A stretch of DNA of 64,000 bases. Source: Bacteroidales bacterium. GTDB taxonomy: Bacteria > Bacteroidota > Bacteroidia > Bacteroidales > ML635J-15. Below, one piece after another: positions 17,273-25,089 of this stretch. The DNA lies in NCBI GenBank assembly GCA_031275085.1, contig JAISPG010000028.1:186001-250000 (forward strand), given 5' to 3'. Numbering within the stretch: the stretch's first letter is position 1; every line of letters starts with the position of its first letter. The notes beneath the pieces were generated by a model that was not told the origin of the DNA, ran no database searches, and was given only the letters and a program-made list of their open reading frames with translations. The position numbers and the translations under genes are program-made.

Positions 17273-17989
17273 TTATTTTCCTTTTTTTATCTTTCCTATT
17301 CCTGAATCATTAAGTGACTTTATTTCAGCGTCTCCATAATATGTTATATTTCCAATTCCGCTATTGTCAAGGCTTAATTCTTTTCTGGCATATACACTGA
17401 TATTTCCTACTGAACTGTTTTCTACCGAAACAATATCAGCTGTCAGTTTTTTTGCATCTACCCCTCCTAATCCGGAGCTTTTTATATCAAGATTTTTTGT
17501 ATTTCCACTCAAATTACAACTTCCAACTCCTTCAAAATTAACATTTAAAACATCAGTAACAACATCTACATCAACAGATCCTACTCCAACATTATATATC
17601 TTCAATCCGGGAACTTTTATCTGTCCGGAAGTCTTAATATTGCCGACACCTTCCATAGATATTTCATTTATATCCTTAATTGTAATATAAATATTACCTT
17701 TCTTAGGGTCTTCAATTGTTATATCATCAGGTGTATAAATTTTCAACTTGTTATTTACTACTTCGGTAATAACATACTCAAGTAAATTCTGATCTGTTTC
17801 TATTTTAATTTTTTCTGTCTCTCCTTGTTCCAGAATAATATTAAATACTCCTGATACCTCAATTTTCTCAAAAGAACTTACATTTCTTATTTGTGTAACA
17901 ACTTTTCCATCTCCTTTAACTTTTTTTGCATATGTGTCTGTAACAAATAATAATACCAAACATAACAGGGATAATACAATTTTCTTCAT
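17273..17989 (-). CDS. secreted DUF2807 (GIN domain, adhesin-head-like) protein, copy 1
   Basis: This 238-residue protein has a cleavable signal peptide (MKKIVLSLLCLVLLFVTDTYA). The rest is a DUF2807/GIN-type right-handed beta helix, with repeated G-V/I-G-N/S turns such as MEGVGNIKTSG, YNVGVGSVDV, FEGVGSCNLSG and DNSGIGNITYYG. The domain opens with the usual VSSFEKIEVSGVFNIILEQG. The molecular function of this Bacteroidota family is unknown; an outer-surface or periplasmic location is likely. It lies 29 nt downstream of a paralogue that aligns over its whole length, so the pair arose by tandem duplication. Confidence 0.88.
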   Translation of the reverse strand: MKKIVLSLLCLVLLFVTDTYAKKVKGDGKVVTQIRNVSSFEKIEVSGVFNIILEQGETEKIKIETDQNLLEYVITEVVNNKLKIYTPDDITIEDPKKGNIYITIKDINEISMEGVGNIKTSGQIKVPGLKIYNVGVGSVDVDVVTDVLNVNFEGVGSCNLSGNTKNLDIKSSGLGGVDAKKLTADIVSVENSSVGNISVYARKELSLDNSGIGNITYYGDAEIKSLNDSGIGKIKKGK

Positions 17990-18018
17990 TTTTTATTTTA
18001 TTAAATTAGACAAAAATT

Positions 18019-18771
18019 TTATAACGTTTTTTTAATTATATCTCCTACTCCCGATTTATCAATCGATTTTATGACCGGTGATCCGTAATATATTATATCA
18101 CCTGTACCTGACGATTTAATTTCCAAATCACCGGAAACATTAACAGATACATCTCCTACTCCTGATTTTGAAATTGCAGCCCTTAATGCTTCAAGTTTTT
18201 TTGCATTTATATCTCTGGTCCCTGAACTATTTATTACCAACATGTCAGCTTTACCTTTAAATATACAATCACCAACACCTGACGCCTTAATATCCAGATA
18301 ATTACAATTAATATTTAAATTTACATCACTGACTCCTTTTACCGACATTTTTAGAGAGTTTGTTTCTACAATACCTTTACTTGTTAAATTAGAAACTCCT
18401 CCGATTTTTATTTCCGAAATATCTTTTACTGTTACATAAATATTTGCTTTTGTAGGATTACGAAAATTTATATTTTCCTTTATCCTGATTATTAAAACTC
18501 CGCTCTCAACTTTTGTAAGAATATATTCATGTAAATTATCATCTGCTTCTACTCTTATGGATTCTTTATTTCCCTGTAGCAAATAGATATTAAATGTACC
18601 TCCGATATCCAGTTTATCGAAATTTTCAACTTTACGAAGTTTATTTACAACATTACCACTGCCTTTTACCGTTTTTTCTACTCCGGCAGGTTCTTTATGT
18701 TCATATTCGGCAAAACAAAATATTGTGCTGTAAACAACAGCAAATAATACAAGCAGTAATTTTTTTTTCAT
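18019..18771 (-). CDS. secreted DUF2807 (GIN domain) protein, copy 2
   Basis: This 250-residue paralogue of the gene at 17273 has a signal peptide (MKKKLLLVLFAVVYSTIFCFA). The same opening (VENFDKLDIGGTFNIYLLQG) and the same beta-helix turns (IGGVSNLTSKG, KSGVGDVSVNV, KSSGTGDIIYYG) are present. Compared with copy 1 it has an extra charged stretch (EYEHKEPAGVEKTVKG) before the domain. It is probably the promoter-proximal gene of a two-gene unit. Function is unknown. Confidence 0.88.
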   Translation of the reverse strand: MKKKLLLVLFAVVYSTIFCFAEYEHKEPAGVEKTVKGSGNVVNKLRKVENFDKLDIGGTFNIYLLQGNKESIRVEADDNLHEYILTKVESGVLIIRIKENINFRNPTKANIYVTVKDISEIKIGGVSNLTSKGIVETNSLKMSVKGVSDVNLNINCNYLDIKASGVGDCIFKGKADMLVINSSGTRDINAKKLEALRAAISKSGVGDVSVNVSGDLEIKSSGTGDIIYYGSPVIKSIDKSGVGDIIKKTL

Positions 18772-18867
18772 GTTCTTTTATTTTATATTATTATGACGAA
18801 TAACCGGTTTAATTTGTTACAGCAAAAAAAAATTTATTCAATTTTTTTAAAATATAAAAAAACAACT

Positions 18868-18875
18868 TACATTTG
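18868..18875 (+). promoter_or_regulatory. tRNA-Pro promoter -7 box (TACATTTG)
   Basis: TACATTTG matches TAnnTTTG and is 13 nt before the first base of the tRNA, which puts the start point a few bases before the mature 5' end. Confidence 0.55.
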
Positions 18876-18888
18876 CGTCATAAAAGTT

Positions 18889-18961
18889 CGGGGTGTGGCG
18901 CAGTTGGTAGCGCGCTACGTTCGGGACGTAGAGGCCGGAAGTTCGAGTCTTCTCACCCCGA
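18889..18961 (+). tRNA. tRNA-Pro (anticodon CGG)
   Basis: A 73-nt cloverleaf can be folded fully. The acceptor CGGGGTG pairs with CACCCCG, the D arm is GCGC/GCGC, the anticodon stem is CTACG/CGTAG with loop TTCGGGA (anticodon CGG), and the T arm is GGAAG/CTTCT with loop TTCGAGT. The discriminator is A. The C1-G72 first pair and A73 are typical of bacterial tRNA-Pro. The CCA end is not encoded (the sequence continues CAAAA). Short ORFs drawn across it are spurious. Confidence 0.97.
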
Positions 18962-18992
18962 CAAAATTTTCAAATATATTTTTTTTCTCACC

Positions 18993-19080
18993 GTAAAATC
19001 AATTCAAGTTTATCGTTTTACCTTACTAATTATTTTTAATAAGTATAAAATATTAATCTAAATTGAGTATTAAAAACCCA
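18993..19080. repeat. 88-nt direct repeat, copy A (left flank of TA cassette)
   Basis: It begins with GTAAAATCAATTCAAGTTTA, has TATTAATCTAAATTGAG in the second half and ends with TTAAAAACCCA. It aligns along its whole length, with two or three single-base gaps, to 19752-19839 in the same orientation. By eye about three quarters of positions agree. It starts 31 nt after the tRNA-Pro end. No coding potential. Confidence 0.7.
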
Positions 19081-19086
19081 GTCAAC

Positions 19087-19103
19087 GGGGATTTGCAATC
19101 CCC
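19087..19103. repeat. short GC-capped hairpin (GGGGATT-TGC-AATCCCC)
   Basis: A 7-bp perfect stem with a 3-nt loop sits inside the TA cassette, downstream of the toxin stop (minus strand). It lacks a T-run. Its core resembles the larger hairpin at 44079-44119 (GGGGATTTTGC). Confidence 0.5.
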
Positions 19104-19148
19104 ATAATAAATAAAGAAGACAGCTAATTAAATTCTGGCTTTTGTGTA

Positions 19149-19421
19149 TTATTTTTCGGGGAAATATTTATAAATGTCTTTACGTGGAAGAATCCGAACG
19201 AAACGAGCAGTGCTTTGTTCTATATACAAACCTATGCGATAAACTCCAGTACGAATACGATATGCTGTTTTATGCCCTTTTAGTTTTTTAATGTTTGGAA
19301 TATCGTTTACTTTTTTAGCAGTTTCAACAATGCTGATAATTTTTTCAATATTATCTAATGTAGCAACACTTCTTATTTCGGGTATGTCTTTTAAGAATTT
19401 ACGTTCCAGTTCAACGTTCAT
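19149..19421 (-). CDS. RelE/ParE-family toxin
   Basis: This 90-residue protein has the RelE/ParE fold signature: an N-terminal helical pair, then KLKGHKTAYRIRTGVYRIGL followed by a strand and VRILPRKDIYKYFP. The basic residues and the Arg/Tyr of the central strand and tail are those used by RelE-type ribosome-dependent mRNA interferases, although ParE-like gyrase poisoning cannot be ruled out. It starts 11 nt inside the antitoxin gene, the usual antitoxin-first coupling. The cassette lies between two 88-nt direct repeats and near tRNA-Pro, which suggests mobility. Confidence 0.9.
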   Translation of the reverse strand: MNVELERKFLKDIPEIRSVATLDNIEKIISIVETAKKVNDIPNIKKLKGHKTAYRIRTGVYRIGLYIEQSTARFVRILPRKDIYKYFPEK

Positions 19422-19635
19422 TTGCTAATTTTTCTTTTTGTTTTTTTATAGCTTTCATAACATCCTCCCTGGAAACCAGATCGTTTTTATCTCCTTCTTC
19501 CATTGCTCTTAAAAGAGCTGCATCTTCAATATTTTCCAGATCTATCTTTCGGGTTTTAAGTTTTAATCTATTAGCTAATTCCAACATTATTCTTAAATCG
19601 CTGTCGTTATCAGATGTTATTAATATTGTACTCAT
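19411..19635 (-). CDS. antitoxin of RelE-type TA module
   Basis: This 74-residue acidic/helical protein overlaps the toxin start by 11 nt. The C-terminal half (LLRAMEEGDKNDLVSREDVM, then a Lys-rich tail) is of the kind that wraps around RelE toxins. The N-terminal 40 residues should be the DNA-binding/dimerisation part, but I cannot assign a named fold. It probably autoregulates the operon from the upstream spacer (19636-19751). Confidence 0.82.
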   Translation of the reverse strand: MSTILITSDNDSDLRIMLELANRLKLKTRKIDLENIEDAALLRAMEEGDKNDLVSREDVMKAIKKQKEKLANER

Positions 19636-19751
19636 GTTTGTATTTTTTTACTGTTCATAATTCTACTACAAATATAATGCCCTTTTGTTTGAAATGCAAG
19701 GCTATTTGGAGTAATAATATTCTACCCTTACAGCATAAATCATATGATAGA

Positions 19752-19839
19752 GTGAAATTAATTCAAATTTATAGTTTTACTTTAATCAATTATTTTCATC
19801 TGTAAAAAAATATTAATTTAATTTGAGATTAAAAACTCA
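19752..19839. repeat. 88-nt direct repeat, copy B (right flank of TA cassette)
   Basis: It begins with GTGAAATTAATTCAAATTTA, has TATTAATTTAATTTGAG in the second half and ends with TTAAAAACTCA. Same length and orientation as 18993-19080. It ends 29 nt before the promoter box of the MFS gene. The 671 nt between the repeats hold only the toxin-antitoxin genes and a small hairpin. Confidence 0.7.
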
Positions 19840-19867
19840 TAACATTTTTATTATTTCAAAATTCGAT

Positions 19868-19875
19868 TAAATTTG
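19868..19875 (+). promoter_or_regulatory. MFS gene promoter -7 box (TAAATTTG)
   Basis: TAAATTTG is an exact TAnnTTTG match 29 nt before the ATG at 19905. The -33 element is weak. Confidence 0.5.
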
Positions 19876-19904
19876 CATCTGATAAAACTTAAAAAAATCA
19901 TATT

Positions 19905-21281
19905 ATGACAGAGAAATTACACACAACAATGAAAGACAACCCTGTTTTAAGATGGACAGCGTTAATATTATTGGCAGCAATGATGTTTTTTGCATATATG
20001 TTCGTGGATGTCTTATCTCCTTTACAATCTCTATTGGAAATAAATAAAGGTTGGAGTCCCGAAACATACGGAAAATTTACCAGTTCTGAGTATTTTTTGA
20101 ATGTGTTTGCATTTTTCTTAATTTTTGCCGGCATTATTCTTGATAAAATGGGGATAAGATTTACTGCCATATTATCGGGAATTGTAATGGTTGTTGGTGC
20201 TTCAATAAAGTATTATGCTGTCAGTGACGCATTTATCGGCACGGGTTTAGAGGCATCTTTAAATTCATGGTGGACATCATTCCCGGCATCTGCAAAATTA
20301 GCATCATTAGGTTTTATGATCTTTGGTTGTGGTGTGGAAATGGCAGGTGTTACAGTTTCCAAAGCAATTGTAAAATGGTTCAATGGTAAGGAACTGGCAC
20401 TTGCAATGGGTATCGAAATGGCTATTGCACGTTTGGGAGTATTCGCAGTATTCCGTTTATCTCCAAGAATTGCAAACGGAATAGATATAGCAAAACCTGT
20501 TATGTTCTGTACAATATTATTATTCATTGGATTATTTTGTTTTATTATATATTCTATAATGGATAAAAAACTTGATAAGCAAGTTGGAGAAAGCGGTGTT
20601 GAACCTGAAGATCCTTTCAAGATCAGTGATATCGGAAAACTATTTACAAGTAAAACATTCCTGATTGTTGCAGGTTTATGTGTTCTTTATTATTCTGCAA
20701 TTTTTCCATTCCAGAAATTTGCAGCAAACATGCTTGAAAGCCGTTTAGGTATTACAAATGAAGAAGCCAGTGATATATTTTCATGGTTTCCGATCGGAGC
20801 AATGGTACTTACACCACTGCTAGGCTTTTTCCTTGACAAAAAAGGTAAAGGTGCTACAATGCTTATAATAGGTGCAGTATTAATGTGCTGCTGCCACCTT
20901 ATATTTGCATTAGTTCCTGCAGAAAGTTTTAATCAGGGAATTGCATATAGTGCCATTATTGTTTTAGGAGTATCTTTTTCTTTAGTACCTGCTGCTTTAT
21001 GGCCTTCTGTTCCGAAACTTGTTGAAAACCGTTATTTAGGTTCTGCATATTCTGTTATATTCTGGATACAAAACATAGGGCTGATGGTATTCCCAATGCT
21101 TATCGGATGGGCTTTGGCGACTACAAATGTAGGAGTAGAAGACCCCAGAATGTATAATTATAAAGTTCCTATGTTAATATTTGCAAGTCTTGGTATTCTG
21201 GCATTTATTCTAGGACTATGGTTAAAAGCCGAAGATAAGAAAAAAGGTTATGGACTTGAATTACCAAATATAAAGAATTAA
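19905..21281 (+). CDS. major facilitator superfamily transporter
   Basis: This 458-residue protein has about 12 hydrophobic helices and a central cytoplasmic loop (SIMDKKLDKQVGESGVEPED). MFS loop motifs are recognisable: IILDKMGIRF after helix 2 and GFFLDKKGKGATMLIIG after helix 8. The N-terminus (NPVLRWTALILLAAMMFFAY) and the overall layout resemble the bacterial relatives of lysosomal dipeptide carriers (MFSD1-like), but the substrate is unknown. It is monocistronic, with its own promoter box and terminator. Confidence 0.88.
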   Translation: MTEKLHTTMKDNPVLRWTALILLAAMMFFAYMFVDVLSPLQSLLEINKGWSPETYGKFTSSEYFLNVFAFFLIFAGIILDKMGIRFTAILSGIVMVVGASIKYYAVSDAFIGTGLEASLNSWWTSFPASAKLASLGFMIFGCGVEMAGVTVSKAIVKWFNGKELALAMGIEMAIARLGVFAVFRLSPRIANGIDIAKPVMFCTILLFIGLFCFIIYSIMDKKLDKQVGESGVEPEDPFKISDIGKLFTSKTFLIVAGLCVLYYSAIFPFQKFAANMLESRLGITNEEASDIFSWFPIGAMVLTPLLGFFLDKKGKGATMLIIGAVLMCCCHLIFALVPAESFNQGIAYSAIIVLGVSFSLVPAALWPSVPKLVENRYLGSAYSVIFWIQNIGLMVFPMLIGWALATTNVGVEDPRMYNYKVPMLIFASLGILAFILGLWLKAEDKKKGYGLELPNIKN

Positions 21282-21310
21282 AACAGCAAATATTTAAAAT
21301 ATAATTTCAT

Positions 21311-21344
21311 AAAAAATCGGCAAATTTAAACTTGCCGATTTTTT
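21311..21344 (+). terminator. intrinsic terminator after MFS gene
   Basis: The perfect 13-bp stem AAAAAATCGGCAA / TTGCCGATTTTTT with an 8-nt loop is followed by a T-run, 29 nt after the stop codon. Confidence 0.88.
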
Positions 21345-21686
21345 TATTTGTGTTAAAAAGAAAATATCAAATGATAAAACATACTGTCGGCATGTAACCA
21401 TACAACACCAATGGTCGCATATCTACGACATGCATTTGGAAATTTATATCATCTTTTTACCAGACTATTCATTCCTGACGGCATTAAATAAGTTAAAGTA
21501 AATTTTAATTATATTTTAAATTTGTTTTATTTAGCGAGTTATCCTATATAACATAAATGCCAGACACTTTATCCTTAATTATAAAGATCCATTATTCATC
21601 CATAATATTTTAAACAGTAAAAAAGTTACTCAATATTTGTTATTAATACTGTGCATGCAGTCGAAGCACAATTAACTTTATAAATT
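21345..21686. other. intergenic region without recognised content
   Basis: This 342-nt gap lies between the MFS terminator and the end of the glycosyltransferase gene. I see no ORF, hairpin or repeat of note. The segment 21380-21440 is less A+T rich (CTGTCGGCATGTAACC and TCGCATATCTACGACATGC) and could be a remnant of something, but I cannot identify it. Confidence 0.4.
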
Positions 21687-22766
21687 TTATCCTATATGTG
21701 AATCTATAATTTTCCCTATATTATCCAGATCATTTCCAAAATTCCATAATTCGTCATATTTGATAGAGGTAAAATCTGTATTTTTAAGATCATTCTGGTT
21801 TATTTTTACAAATCCATGTTTCAAACTTAACCTTGATGCTAAATATTCCTGTTCCGGTTGTTCCGGTGTAGATACCAGAATTGCTCTCCTGCCTATGTTC
21901 ACAAGGTCCATAATAGTACTATAACCACTACGGCATATTATTCTTCGGGAAACATTTATATGATTTATCAATTCTTCATCATCAGAATGATTTAAGAATT
22001 TAATATTTGCAGTATCAGCCAATTTTTCTGAACAATCAGGTAAACCTCGCAGAATTACAACATTATAAGCAGAATTACTGAAAATATCTATTAATATTCT
22101 TTCAAACATTGTTCTTTGTGGTTCCGGTCCTGATAAAATACAAATAAAATCATAAATAGCCTCAGAAATATCGAAAAAGCTTTGTTTTTCAAAACGGGAA
22201 ACAGGTCCTAAAAATTCAACTTTAAGATCATTGGCATTTTCTGTCAACCGGCCTGTCAAAGACATTTCAGATGATTTTATATCAGGAATCCAACAATGAT
22301 CATACTTTTTTATATAATTTCTATGGGCATATGTTGCTAAAAATGATTTATTTTTCTGACCTGTCGTTAAATATATATTTAACTGATGACTTACATATAT
22401 GGATTTTATTTTTTTATTATAGAGTCCAAGTCTGTTATCTGAAATAACTATATCAATATTATTTTGTGAGATCAGTTTTTTTAAAACAAAATGTTCTCTA
22501 AAAACATTAATTGCAAATTTTATAAACGACAAATAAAATATAGTTGAAAAAGACTTTCTTTTTCCATATATAAGTGTAGGAGAAGAAATATATACATATT
22601 TCAAATCGGGGAAACGTTTCTGTAAAATATCAATAGATGCTCCACTACCTCCAATAATGATATTATGCTCTGATTCTTTAAGATATTTTATTATAGGAAT
22701 CAACCTGGAAGCATGTCCTAATCCCCAATTCAACGGACTAATAAGTATATTTTTCCTTTTATCCAA
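21687..22766 (-). CDS. MurG-like (GT28-type) glycosyltransferase family protein
   Basis: This 359-residue GT-B-type protein opens with ILISPLNWGLGHASRLIPII, a glycine-rich donor/acceptor loop found in a conserved Bacteroidota group of GT28-like proteins. In the C-terminal half CRSGYSTIMDLVNIGRRAIL and TPEQPEQEYLA match the nucleotide-sugar-binding end of MurG-like enzymes. The only usable start in frame is TTG (22766), because the preceding in-frame stop is 3 nt upstream. It is the last gene of a six-gene operon that begins with mlaE. Substrate is unknown; envelope glycolipid work is a guess from context. Confidence 0.8.
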   Translation of the reverse strand: MDKRKNILISPLNWGLGHASRLIPIIKYLKESEHNIIIGGSGASIDILQKRFPDLKYVYISSPTLIYGKRKSFSTIFYLSFIKFAINVFREHFVLKKLISQNNIDIVISDNRLGLYNKKIKSIYVSHQLNIYLTTGQKNKSFLATYAHRNYIKKYDHCWIPDIKSSEMSLTGRLTENANDLKVEFLGPVSRFEKQSFFDISEAIYDFICILSGPEPQRTMFERILIDIFSNSAYNVVILRGLPDCSEKLADTANIKFLNHSDDEELINHINVSRRIICRSGYSTIMDLVNIGRRAILVSTPEQPEQEYLASRLSLKHGFVKINQNDLKNTDFTSIKYDELWNFGNDLDNIGKIIDSHIG

Positions 22767-22769
22767 TTT

Positions 22770-23543
22770 TTAAGGAGTAACAATTGTTTTAAAACCCATT
22801 TTTTCTATCTCCTCGCCTATTTCCTGCATTTTATGAAGGTTGATACTTTCAAGTCCTTCCATTGGTGTATCTCTGGCAATCGAATATATCATCACCATTT
22901 CAGGAGATATCTTTTTCAATACTTCATAATATTTTTCCAATGATCTTTTTGTTGTGTTATCAAAGTAATAATCATCAAATGAGGCTTTTAAAAACATTGT
23001 TTGTATTATTGGCTTTCTTATTTTCAAGATTATCATATCAATAATCTTTTCAATTGTAATATTATTTACAGGGCCATTTATTAATTCAAATTCTTTCTGA
23101 TCCACTGTATCTATTTTCAGAATAGGCATATCAATTTTATTTAATCCTTCCACAACTTCAGGATTGTTTAATTGTGTAGCATTTGTCAATACAGCTATTT
23201 TTACATCCGGTAAGTAAAAATTCCTTAATTCTACAGTTTTATTTATAATTTCAAAAAACTCCGGATTTAGTGTAGGTTCTCCATTTCCGGCAAAAGTAAT
23301 AACATCCGGCTTTATTGAATCAGAAGACAATGATTTCAAATATTTCTCCAACTCAACAGATACCTGACTGGCTGTAGGGAAAAAAAGTTCTTCGTGTTCC
23401 CCCGACCATCCACATTCACAATATACACAATTATAATTACAATATTTTGCATTATTAAACAGTATATTTATTCCTAAAGAATTTCCTAAACGCCTGGATT
23501 TGACAGGTCCGAAAATTATTTTATCAAACAAGAACGTAGCCAT
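22770..23543 (-). CDS. radical SAM protein (COG0731-like)
   Basis: This 257-residue protein has the radical-SAM cluster motif CNYNCVYC (Cys35, Cys39, Cys42). It is preceded by IIFGPVKSRRLGNSLGINIL, typical of the COG0731 Fe-S oxidoreductases related to the tRNA-wybutosine enzyme TYW1. The GNGEPTLNPEF segment binds S-adenosylmethionine. There is no auxiliary-cluster Cys pattern in the C-terminus. The reaction is unknown. It has 3- and 6-nt gaps to its operon neighbours. Confidence 0.87.
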   Translation of the reverse strand: MATFLFDKIIFGPVKSRRLGNSLGINILFNNAKYCNYNCVYCECGWSGEHEELFFPTASQVSVELEKYLKSLSSDSIKPDVITFAGNGEPTLNPEFFEIINKTVELRNFYLPDVKIAVLTNATQLNNPEVVEGLNKIDMPILKIDTVDQKEFELINGPVNNITIEKIIDMIILKIRKPIIQTMFLKASFDDYYFDNTTKRSLEKYYEVLKKISPEMVMIYSIARDTPMEGLESINLHKMQEIGEEIEKMGFKTIVTP

Positions 23544-23549
23544 TCATTT

Positions 23550-23969
23550 TTAAATTAAAATTTTCACAAAGGTATTATCTTTTAGCTTCAAATTAATCAA
23601 ATCAAGATTTTCTATTAAAATAATTCCTGATTTAATACCTTTTTTCAATATTTTAGTTGTTGTATCTTTTTTTGTTTCAGCAAAATCCGAAATATATAAT
23701 TTCAGCAATTCAACCAAAGGTATTTCCGGTTGTGTAAATGATATTTTCTTAAGAGTGTCCAGAGACTTCTTATGTGAAGCTATATCATTTTTGTCTGTAA
23801 TAAAATAAGGGCTTATGATTCCATTATAAAAAATCATCCTTGGTCTCTCTATAGTAGCTTCTCCTTCTTTGCTTACGTATCGGATTATTCCATTATCATC
23901 TACTGAAAGGTAGGAGTTTTTTATTAATTTACTACCATTAAAAAGATAGTTCGCCGCAAAATGTTGCAT
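23550..23969 (-). CDS. amidohydrolase-like remnant lacking the catalytic barrel
   Basis: The 139-residue ORF reads like the two ends of a Bacteroidota amidohydrolase of the aminofutalosine deaminase/cytosine deaminase-like type. Residues 1-60 (FAANYLFNGSKLIKNSYLSV, MIFYNGIISPYF) match the N-terminal beta-sandwich and the strand that normally leads into PGFINxHCH. Residues 85-139 (IPLVELLKLY, GIILIENLDLINLKLKDNT) match the C-terminal end. The intervening metal-binding HxH, His and Asp residues are absent. The frame is intact and spacing to neighbours is 5-6 nt, so it is either a clean in-frame deletion or a repurposed small protein. Enzyme activity is not expected. Confidence 0.6.
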   Translation of the reverse strand: MQHFAANYLFNGSKLIKNSYLSVDDNGIIRYVSKEGEATIERPRMIFYNGIISPYFITDKNDIASHKKSLDTLKKISFTQPEIPLVELLKLYISDFAETKKDTTTKILKKGIKSGIILIENLDLINLKLKDNTFVKILI

Positions 23970-23974
23970 TTTGG

Positions 23975-24340
23975 TTAAGTATTTTTACCTTTTTCTCTGC
24001 TAAGTCTTTCAAATATTCTATCATATACAGCATATAATGAATCAATTTGGTTATGCATGTAATATAATAAGGATTCATCAATTTGCTTGCGTGAATATGA
24101 GTATTTTTTATATATGCTTTCGTATATTAAAGTGTCTGTAAGTATATCATTAGCAGGATTATAAACTCCTGTTGTTATTATAGCATCAGAAAGATGAATA
24201 TCATATAGTATAAGTTCTATTGTATCCAGCTTGATATACTGATATCCCTGGGGTGAAGTATATTCCGGCTTAACATTTATACACGAAAAAAAAACAGAGA
24301 ATATAAATATTATCAAAGTAGATTGTAATACTTTTTTCAT
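23975..24340 (-). CDS. DUF4296-type lipoprotein
   Basis: This 121-residue protein has a lipoprotein signal ending in FFSC (Cys20). The body (ILYDIHLSDAIITTG, then YESIYKKYSYSRKQIDESLLYY) has the helical, Tyr-rich pattern of the Bacteroidota DUF4296 family, whose function is unknown. It overlaps mlaF by 4 nt (ATGA), so it is translated with the Mla-type transporter. A lipid-transport accessory role is conceivable but unproven. Confidence 0.75.
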   Translation of the reverse strand: MKKVLQSTLIIFIFSVFFSCINVKPEYTSPQGYQYIKLDTIELILYDIHLSDAIITTGVYNPANDILTDTLIYESIYKKYSYSRKQIDESLLYYMHNQIDSLYAVYDRIFERLSREKGKNT

Positions 24341-25089
24341 AAATTTTCCTTTATTTTCTTGAATAGCTCAGAAGCAAAAACAAAGTCATTAAGTTCCTTA
24401 TTATCAGAATGAAATATTTCCTCATTATTCCCACTCCACCAGACTTTAGCTTTATTTATAAAGTATACTTTATCGGCAATTTCCATTACAGAATTCATAT
24501 CGTGTGTGTTCACAATAGTAGTCATATTATATTCCTGAGTTAATTCTTTAATTAAACGATCTATTAATATAGAATTCTGCGGATCCAGTCCGGAATTTGG
24601 TTCATCGCAAAACAAATATTTGGGATTAAGAGAAATGGCCCTGGCAATAGCAACACGTTTCTGCATTCCTCCACTGATCTCTGCCGGGTACAAATAATTG
24701 GAATCCTTTATATTAACACGTTCAAGACAGAAATTCACTCTGTCGAGTTTTTCGGATTTACTGTAATCTGTAAAAAGATTTAACGGGAACATAACATTTT
24801 CCTCAACAGTTAATGATGTAAATAATGCTCCGCCTTGAAACAGCATTCCTATCTCTTTTCTTATTTCTCTTTGAAATTTTATACTGGCTCCGACAAATTC
24901 TCTTCCGTCAAATAAAATTTCACCATCTTCCGGAATATACAATCCAATAATAGATTTCAGCAATACTGTTTTTCCCGAACCACTTTGTCCGATAATCATA
25001 GATACCTGTCCGGGTTGAAATTCGGCATTAATACCATCAAGAACCTTATGTTCGTTAAAACTTTTACTTATGTTTTTTACTTCGATCAT
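24337..25089 (-). CDS. mlaF: Mla-type phospholipid ABC transporter ATPase (MlaF-like)
   Basis: This 250-residue ABC ATPase has Walker A GQSGSGKT (34-41), signature ISGGMQKRVAIARA, Walker B YLFCDEPNSGLD and the H-loop THDMNSV. The SGGMQKRV form and the short length are typical of MlaF/Ttg2A. It pairs with the MlaE-like permease encoded immediately upstream (4-nt overlap). The complex moves glycerophospholipids between the inner and outer membrane. No MlaD (MCE) gene is in this window. Confidence 0.9.
   Translation of the reverse strand: MIEVKNISKSFNEHKVLDGINAEFQPGQVSMIIGQSGSGKTVLLKSIIGLYIPEDGEILFDGREFVGASIKFQREIRKEIGMLFQGGALFTSLTVEENVMFPLNLFTDYSKSEKLDRVNFCLERVNIKDSNYLYPAEISGGMQKRVAIARAISLNPKYLFCDEPNSGLDPQNSILIDRLIKELTQEYNMTTIVNTHDMNSVMEIADKVYFINKAKVWWSGNNEEIFHSDNKELNDFVFASELFKKIKENL

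Noticed and set aside
18793..19061. Two small ORFs across tRNA-Pro
   Set aside because: Both run straight through the fully folded tRNA gene and have no family resemblance. They are chance reading frames.
19898..20620. Minus-strand ORFs within the MFS gene
   Set aside because: They are antisense frames of a clearly coding MFS transporter with no independent evidence.
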